Shown piece by piece: positions 60,335 through 64,000 of a stretch of DNA of 64,000 nt (position 1 is its first letter; the number at the start of each line of letters is the position of its first letter). The notes below the pieces were generated by a model, which did not search any database, was not told where the DNA came from, and saw only the letters and a program-made list of their open reading frames with translations. The stretch is taken from positions 4,154,001 to 4,218,000 of the forward strand of contig NW_026947501.1 of the NCBI RefSeq assembly GCF_034190915.1, in the 5' to 3' direction. Origin of the DNA: Cavia porcellus (lineage: Eukaryota > Chordata > Mammalia > Rodentia > Caviidae). The translations under genes were made by a program, and so were the position numbers.

Positions 60335-60348
60335 TCTCCCCCTTTTTT
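60335..60348 (-). promoter_or_regulatory. Polypurine tract, ERV copy 3
   Basis: AAAAAAGGGGGAGA next to the 3' LTR. Confidence 0.9.
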
Positions 60349-60463
60349 ATTTATTAAAATAGGATGGTCTGTGTGTCTCTCCAAGGTGTCTATGACCTTG
60401 TTGCTGTTAGACACCTAGGAGTGGGCCTACCTTGTAGGCCGAGGCATGAGAGAATGTAGAGGT

Positions 60464-60775
60464 CTATACCCTGCTGTGCATCACCCTGTTTTGTGCATAT
60501 CCTTGCGCCAGGACCATGCTCAAGGTGAGTGGTTCATTTTTTCGCAGGGCCAGGCTTTTGTGAACCGAACCTGGATGCATATAGACATTCATTCCTGCCT
60601 TCCCCCCAACCTTTGGGGCGGATGGCACTGCAGTACCCTTGGTCTCGCATCTCAATGCCAATAATTTGACTCCGGGAGGGACCCCTGGCCTTATAGGCCA
60701 TGTATATCTGAGTGGAGCCTGTCTTAGGTTGACCGGGAGTGCTTTTCCCGTCTTACCCGTCATTGGCTTGCCCAC
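60464..60775 (-). other. Unassigned frame between env and the 3' LTR, copy 3
   Basis: About 100 codons, still open, with two replacements relative to copy 1 (Thr to Ala, Ile to Val). No recognised motif; coding status is doubtful. Confidence 0.3.
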
Positions 60776-60782
60776 TCAGCTC

Positions 60783-61243
60783 TTATAGCTGATGTTCTGC
60801 AATGTGAAGGAGATATGCGGCGGCCTGCTGGCCTGATGGGCCACTTGCTGCCATTTGCATGGCTGCCATAGCTGTGATCTTAACCTGCTGCTGAGTTTGT
60901 ATGAGGCGATCTAACAAGCATTTAATAACCACAAGCCCCACTAGGATGGCCACGGCAATCAGGATCAAGTAGTCAGGTTGGGCCAGGAGAACCAGGAGGT
61001 GACGCATTCCCACAAACTGGCTATAACACTGCCTAAAGTTGATAAATCAAACCTGACTGGACCTAGTTGGATACCGTCCATATTGTCAAGTTCCTGACCG
61101 ACTATGAGGGACAAATTGTGAAACTTAGGTAGGTAGGTGTCTTGCAGCCAAGCTGTCATATTTTTAACAGTGTTGGTCAAATTTGTGCGAACAGGGGTGA
61201 TTAATAGGAACCCACAGAATAGAAAAAGCTCCAAACCAGACAT
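60783..61243 (-). pseudogene. env: env remnant, frameshifted, ERV copy 3
   Basis: The first ATG seen in copies 1 and 2 is changed to ACG, so the frame would start at the internal MSGLELF. A missing C near 60,966 shifts the frame just before the membrane span, separating the signal-like and membrane-proximal part (60965-61243) from the anchor and tail (60783-~60,965). Confidence 0.8.
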
Positions 61244-61244
61244 T

Positions 61245-62048
61245 TTAGTTTGTAGATGGTCTCGGGCGCTGAGCGTCGGTCCCAGAAGGGTCGAGTTGAC
61301 TTGTGTCCGCGGGCTTATCCTCCTGTGCTTTATCAGGAACTGGTGGGGAGTTTACTGCTCGCGTCAATCTTTCCGGGACCCACAGCGGTTCACAGCCTGG
61401 TTCCTGTGGGAAGACACAAACCGCACCTCGGGTCCAGCTAACCACTGGATCCGGGCCCATCCATTGTCCTGTAAGGACATCTTTCCATCTAACCAGCCCT
61501 TTGTCGGTTGGGGACAGATTGCTATGTTCCATGGCAGGGGAATGATTATTGTGGTTTAAATTGAGAAAATTTATGGTAAACAGTGCCAATGATATTCTTC
61601 CTTTGGGCGTTAGGCCGTGGCCTATCCCCTCTTTTTGCTTTTGTAAGACACCCTTGAGTGTCTGATGTACCCGTTCAATGATGCCTTGTCCTTGAGGGTT
61701 ATATGGAATGCCATGCTTAAGGACAACATCCATTTGTTGACAGAATGTTACAAAAGTTTTGCTGGTGTAAGCAGGACCATTGTCTGTTTTGAATATATTG
61801 GGCTTTCCCCAAGCAGCCCAGGCTGCAAGACAATGATTAATAGCATGGGTGGCCCTTTCTCCAGGTTCTGCCGAAGCAAACATAACCTGAGAAGCGGTGT
61901 CAACCGAAACATGTACATATTTGAGTTTTCCGAATTCTGGGATGTGTGTAACATCCATTTGCCAAATATGATAGGGGTGCAGTCCTCTCGGGTTAACACA
62001 CTGGGTGCGTGGCCAAGTCCACCAAGGCAAATGGCGCATTGGGCCCAT
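61245..62048 (-). pseudogene. pol: Integrase (pol 3' end) remnant, ERV copy 3
   Basis: 267 codons with an intact D,D(35)E triad. I count seven amino-acid changes relative to copy 1 (A15T, R24H, N26Y, L86F, K117N, a Ser to Asn and a Pro to Leu) and three silent changes. That pattern is what neutral decay would give. The HHCC domain is missing. Confidence 0.87.
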
Positions 62049-62670
62049 AAGCTGAAACTGCGTCCTTGATAGCTTTAAGTTGTTTAATTTCTAAGGGCTC
62101 ATAATATCCTCCTCCTCCCCTGCCTCCTACTTGTACCGGGAATGCATGGAGACCGGAACACTCAAAGGGAAGCCGCGACCATACCCTCTGGTGGAAGGAA
62201 CGTCCTTCTCCCTCCCCAGATGGGGGCGCAGAAGGCAACCCAGGAAGTAGCTCTCCCTCTAACCAGGGCGGTGCCATAGGTTGTGGGCGCCCTCTGGCGG
62301 CCACGGATGGAGGTGGCAGCCCAGGGAGCAACTCCTCTTCCGGCCAGGGCGGTGCAGTGGGGCCTGGCGCCCTGAAGGGGGCGATCGTGGGTTGCGAACT
62401 TGCCAAAGGACGGAAGGGCTTAAGCTCCTCCCATAAGGCGGAGTAGCTCGGGCAGGGTGGTGTTGGGTTCCCCTTTTTATCTTCCCAAGCCCTGAATTCC
62501 TCTTTAAGCTGTGCAGGAGGGTCCTGTTTAGCGAAGACAACCTCCTCTTCTGAACCTTCCGAATCAGAATCAGAATTAGAGCCCTGAGGGTCCTCCGGAG
62601 ACCCTCAATCGGAAGTGGCTCCGGGCTCTTCTGAGCATTCTGATCGAGCTTTATCAAAAGCCTGTCGGGC
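61993..62670 (-). pseudogene. gag: gag remnant, ERV copy 3
   Basis: Same acidic stretch, repeated Pro-rich peptide, capsid N-terminus and deletion end point as in copies 1 and 2. The in-frame TGA is at 62605-62607. A few substitutions (for example GEGEGRSF in the linker, ATHPVC at the junction) separate it from the other copies. Confidence 0.8.
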
Positions 62671-62956
62671 TGTATTAGCGAAGCGAAAGCAAAACAGATG
62701 CAAAGGGAAAAGAAAAGAAAAAAAAACTGCGTCCACTCATGTGGTGCTCAAAATCTGTTAGGTGTGTCCACCCAACCCAGGTGACCCAGTACTCACCTGT
62801 CCCAGGAAACGCTGTATCTCACGTAGCTGATCAGGGTGAAGAGAAGAGGTGCTCGGGGCCTTTCGTTGTTATTGGGCTAGGTCCTCCGTCGTACCGCAGG
62901 CAACAGCAATCGCAGCTCCCGGCCGAAGAGGCACGTCGCTGAGTCTTTTACCTTTT
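62671..62956 (-). other. ERV leader with intact splice donor, copy 3
   Basis: ACAG|GTGAGT at 62791-62800 is a consensus 5' splice site, presumably for the env subgenomic RNA. Copies 1 and 2 have A at the last exon base. One ATG occurs at 62738-62740 but is not in the gag frame. Confidence 0.55.
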
Positions 62957-62974
62957 TCCCTGAACGGGCCACCA
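62957..62974 (-). promoter_or_regulatory. Primer binding site, ERV copy 3
   Basis: TGGTGGCCCGTTCAGGGA, one base different from copies 1 and 2 (T for A at position 12). It is still closest to tRNA-Ile(AAU), with two mismatches by my recollection. Confidence 0.65.
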
Positions 62975-62976
62975 GA

Positions 62977-63279
62977 TGACCGGAGCCGCGGGAGACAGGA
63001 GACCAAACTCGAGCAGGATCAGCTCTCAAACTTTATTGCGTACAGCGAACCGGACCTAACAACGTCCGCCACCCTCAACGTTGGTTCCTCTTCCGCCCGT
63101 TGGGGGCAGGAACAGCCTCTTATAAGGGGAAGCAGTATCCAATCACAGAGAAGCGCGTCTAACAAGCTGATAGGCTAGCGTCACGGGTAACTGGGCAGAC
63201 ATGACAATTTGGTGGGCTTGTTCAGGCCGGGAAGAACCCGGAAGCAGGAAATAGGTGCCATCATAGGCGGCTTCCCACA
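62977..63279 (-). repeat. 5' LTR, ERV copy 3
   Basis: 303 bp. TTATAAG is at 63119-63126. It shares CACGGGTAA and CAGGCCGGG with the other 5' LTRs. A private ATAGGTGCC occurs where copies 1 and 2 have ATGGGTGCC. Confidence 0.92.
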
Positions 63280-64000
63280 GGAGTGAGAAAAACATAACGG
63301 AGTGGTGTGAATCGGAGGGCCTGAATAAGGATAGGCAGTCAGTGGCAATGTAGGATGGAGAAAAGCACCATGGGGTGGTCAGCATGGGGAGGTCAGGAAA
63401 CATGCAGTGGCAATGTGGTATAGGTTTCTGAAAAAAAAAGCGGGGTGGTGCGCATTGTAAGGTTATCTAACAGGCCATTCACTAGTAGGAGTCAGAAAAA
63501 CATCACGGGGTGGTGTGAATCGGAGGGCCTGATTTAGGATAGGCAGTGAGTGGCAATGTAAAATGGAGAAAAGCACCACGGGGTGGTCATCACGGGGAGG
63601 ACAGGAAACATGCAATGGAAATGTAGGATAGTTTTCTGAAAAACATCATGGGGTGGTGCGCATTGTAAGGGTTTCTAACAGGCCTTTCACTAGTAGGATG
63701 AAGAAAAACTTCAAGGGGTGGTTTGAATCAGATGTTCTGAATTAGGATATACAGTGAGTCGCAATGTAGGATGGAGAAAAGAACCATGGGGTGGTCTGCA
63801 TGGGGAGGTCAGGAAACATGGAGTGGCAATATAGGATATGTTTCTGAAAAAAAAAAAGCGGGGTGGTGCGCATTGTAAGGTTTTCTAACAGGCCATTCAT
63901 TAGTAGGAGTCAGAAAAACATCACGGGGTGGTGTGAATCGGAGGGCCTGATTTAGGATAGGCAGTGAGTGGCAATGTAAATTGGAGAAAAGCACCACGGG
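63280..64000. repeat. Satellite block of unit B, copy 4 (start only)
   Basis: About 3.5 monomers following ERV copy 3, aligned with the starts of the blocks at 47,000 and 55,868. Array B therefore continues to the right of the window. No gene is present. Confidence 0.92.

Larger units (their letters stand above)
60032..63279 (-). mobile_element. Defective class II ERV, copy 3
   Basis: 3,248 bp: the same element, LTR ends, target duplication and flanking monomer position as copies 1 and 2, but more diverged (about 1% by eye). A one-base deletion near 60,966 breaks env. It keeps an apparently older state at several sites, such as a consensus splice donor (62791-62800). Confidence 0.95.

Noticed and set aside
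43751..63279. Three independent ERV insertions
   Set aside because: The same target duplication, insertion base, internal deletions and stop codon, and homologous flanking monomers in the same order, show one insertion followed by amplification.
1..64000. CENP-B box (TTCGNNNNANNCGGG) marking a centromere
   Set aside because: I found no match in the monomer consensus on either strand, so centromere function cannot be claimed from sequence.

Overview
The window contains no host gene. It is 64 kb of long-period satellite DNA from a mammalian-type genome, interrupted only by three copies of one endogenous retrovirus (ERV). The evidence is an uninterrupted ~208-bp tandem repeat, a class II (betaretrovirus/IAP-like) provirus with LTRs, PBS, PPT and gag/pol/env remnants, and no bacterial or phage-like coding. 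A rodent is plausible because of the short LTRs and internally deleted IAP-like structure. The species cannot be fixed from the sequence, and I do not recognise the satellite by name.

Layout. (1) 1-~38,470: array A, four complete and one partial copy of an ~8,393-bp higher-order repeat (HOR). Each unit has about 40 full monomers plus one truncated 84-bp monomer. Copies begin at 1, 8394, 16787, 25179 and 33572 and differ at only a few sites each. (2) ~38,440-38,540: junction where array A stops mid-unit and a related monomer set begins. (3) ~38,520-64,000: array B, whose repeating unit is 27 monomers plus a 3,249-bp ERV, 8,868 bp in total. The ERVs lie at 43,751-46,999, 52,619-55,867 and 60,032-63,279, all on the minus strand, in the same monomer position with the same 5-bp target duplication. 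One insertion was therefore copied as part of the satellite. The third unit lacks seven monomers, and the window ends inside a fourth.

The monomer is itself three diverged ~69-bp subrepeats. Each carries an A-run followed by a short dyad (CAYCAC-GGG-GTGGTG-like). Larger blocks are also duplicated inside both HORs, at offsets of about 17-18 monomers in A and 14 in B, so the structure is nested on at least four scales.

The ERV is a defective deletion derivative. It keeps both LTRs, a PBS closest to tRNA-Ile, a 3' polypurine tract, a gag fragment with an in-frame stop, the integrase catalytic and C-terminal regions, and an env remnant without SU or fusion machinery. It cannot be autonomous. Its LTR promoters point into the satellite on the minus strand and recur about every 7.4-8.9 kb, so they could drive satellite transcription. 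Shared and private differences between the LTRs and ERV copies give a relative history: insertion, a short period of drift, amplification, divergence of the copy 3 lineage, then a recent duplication giving copies 1 and 2.
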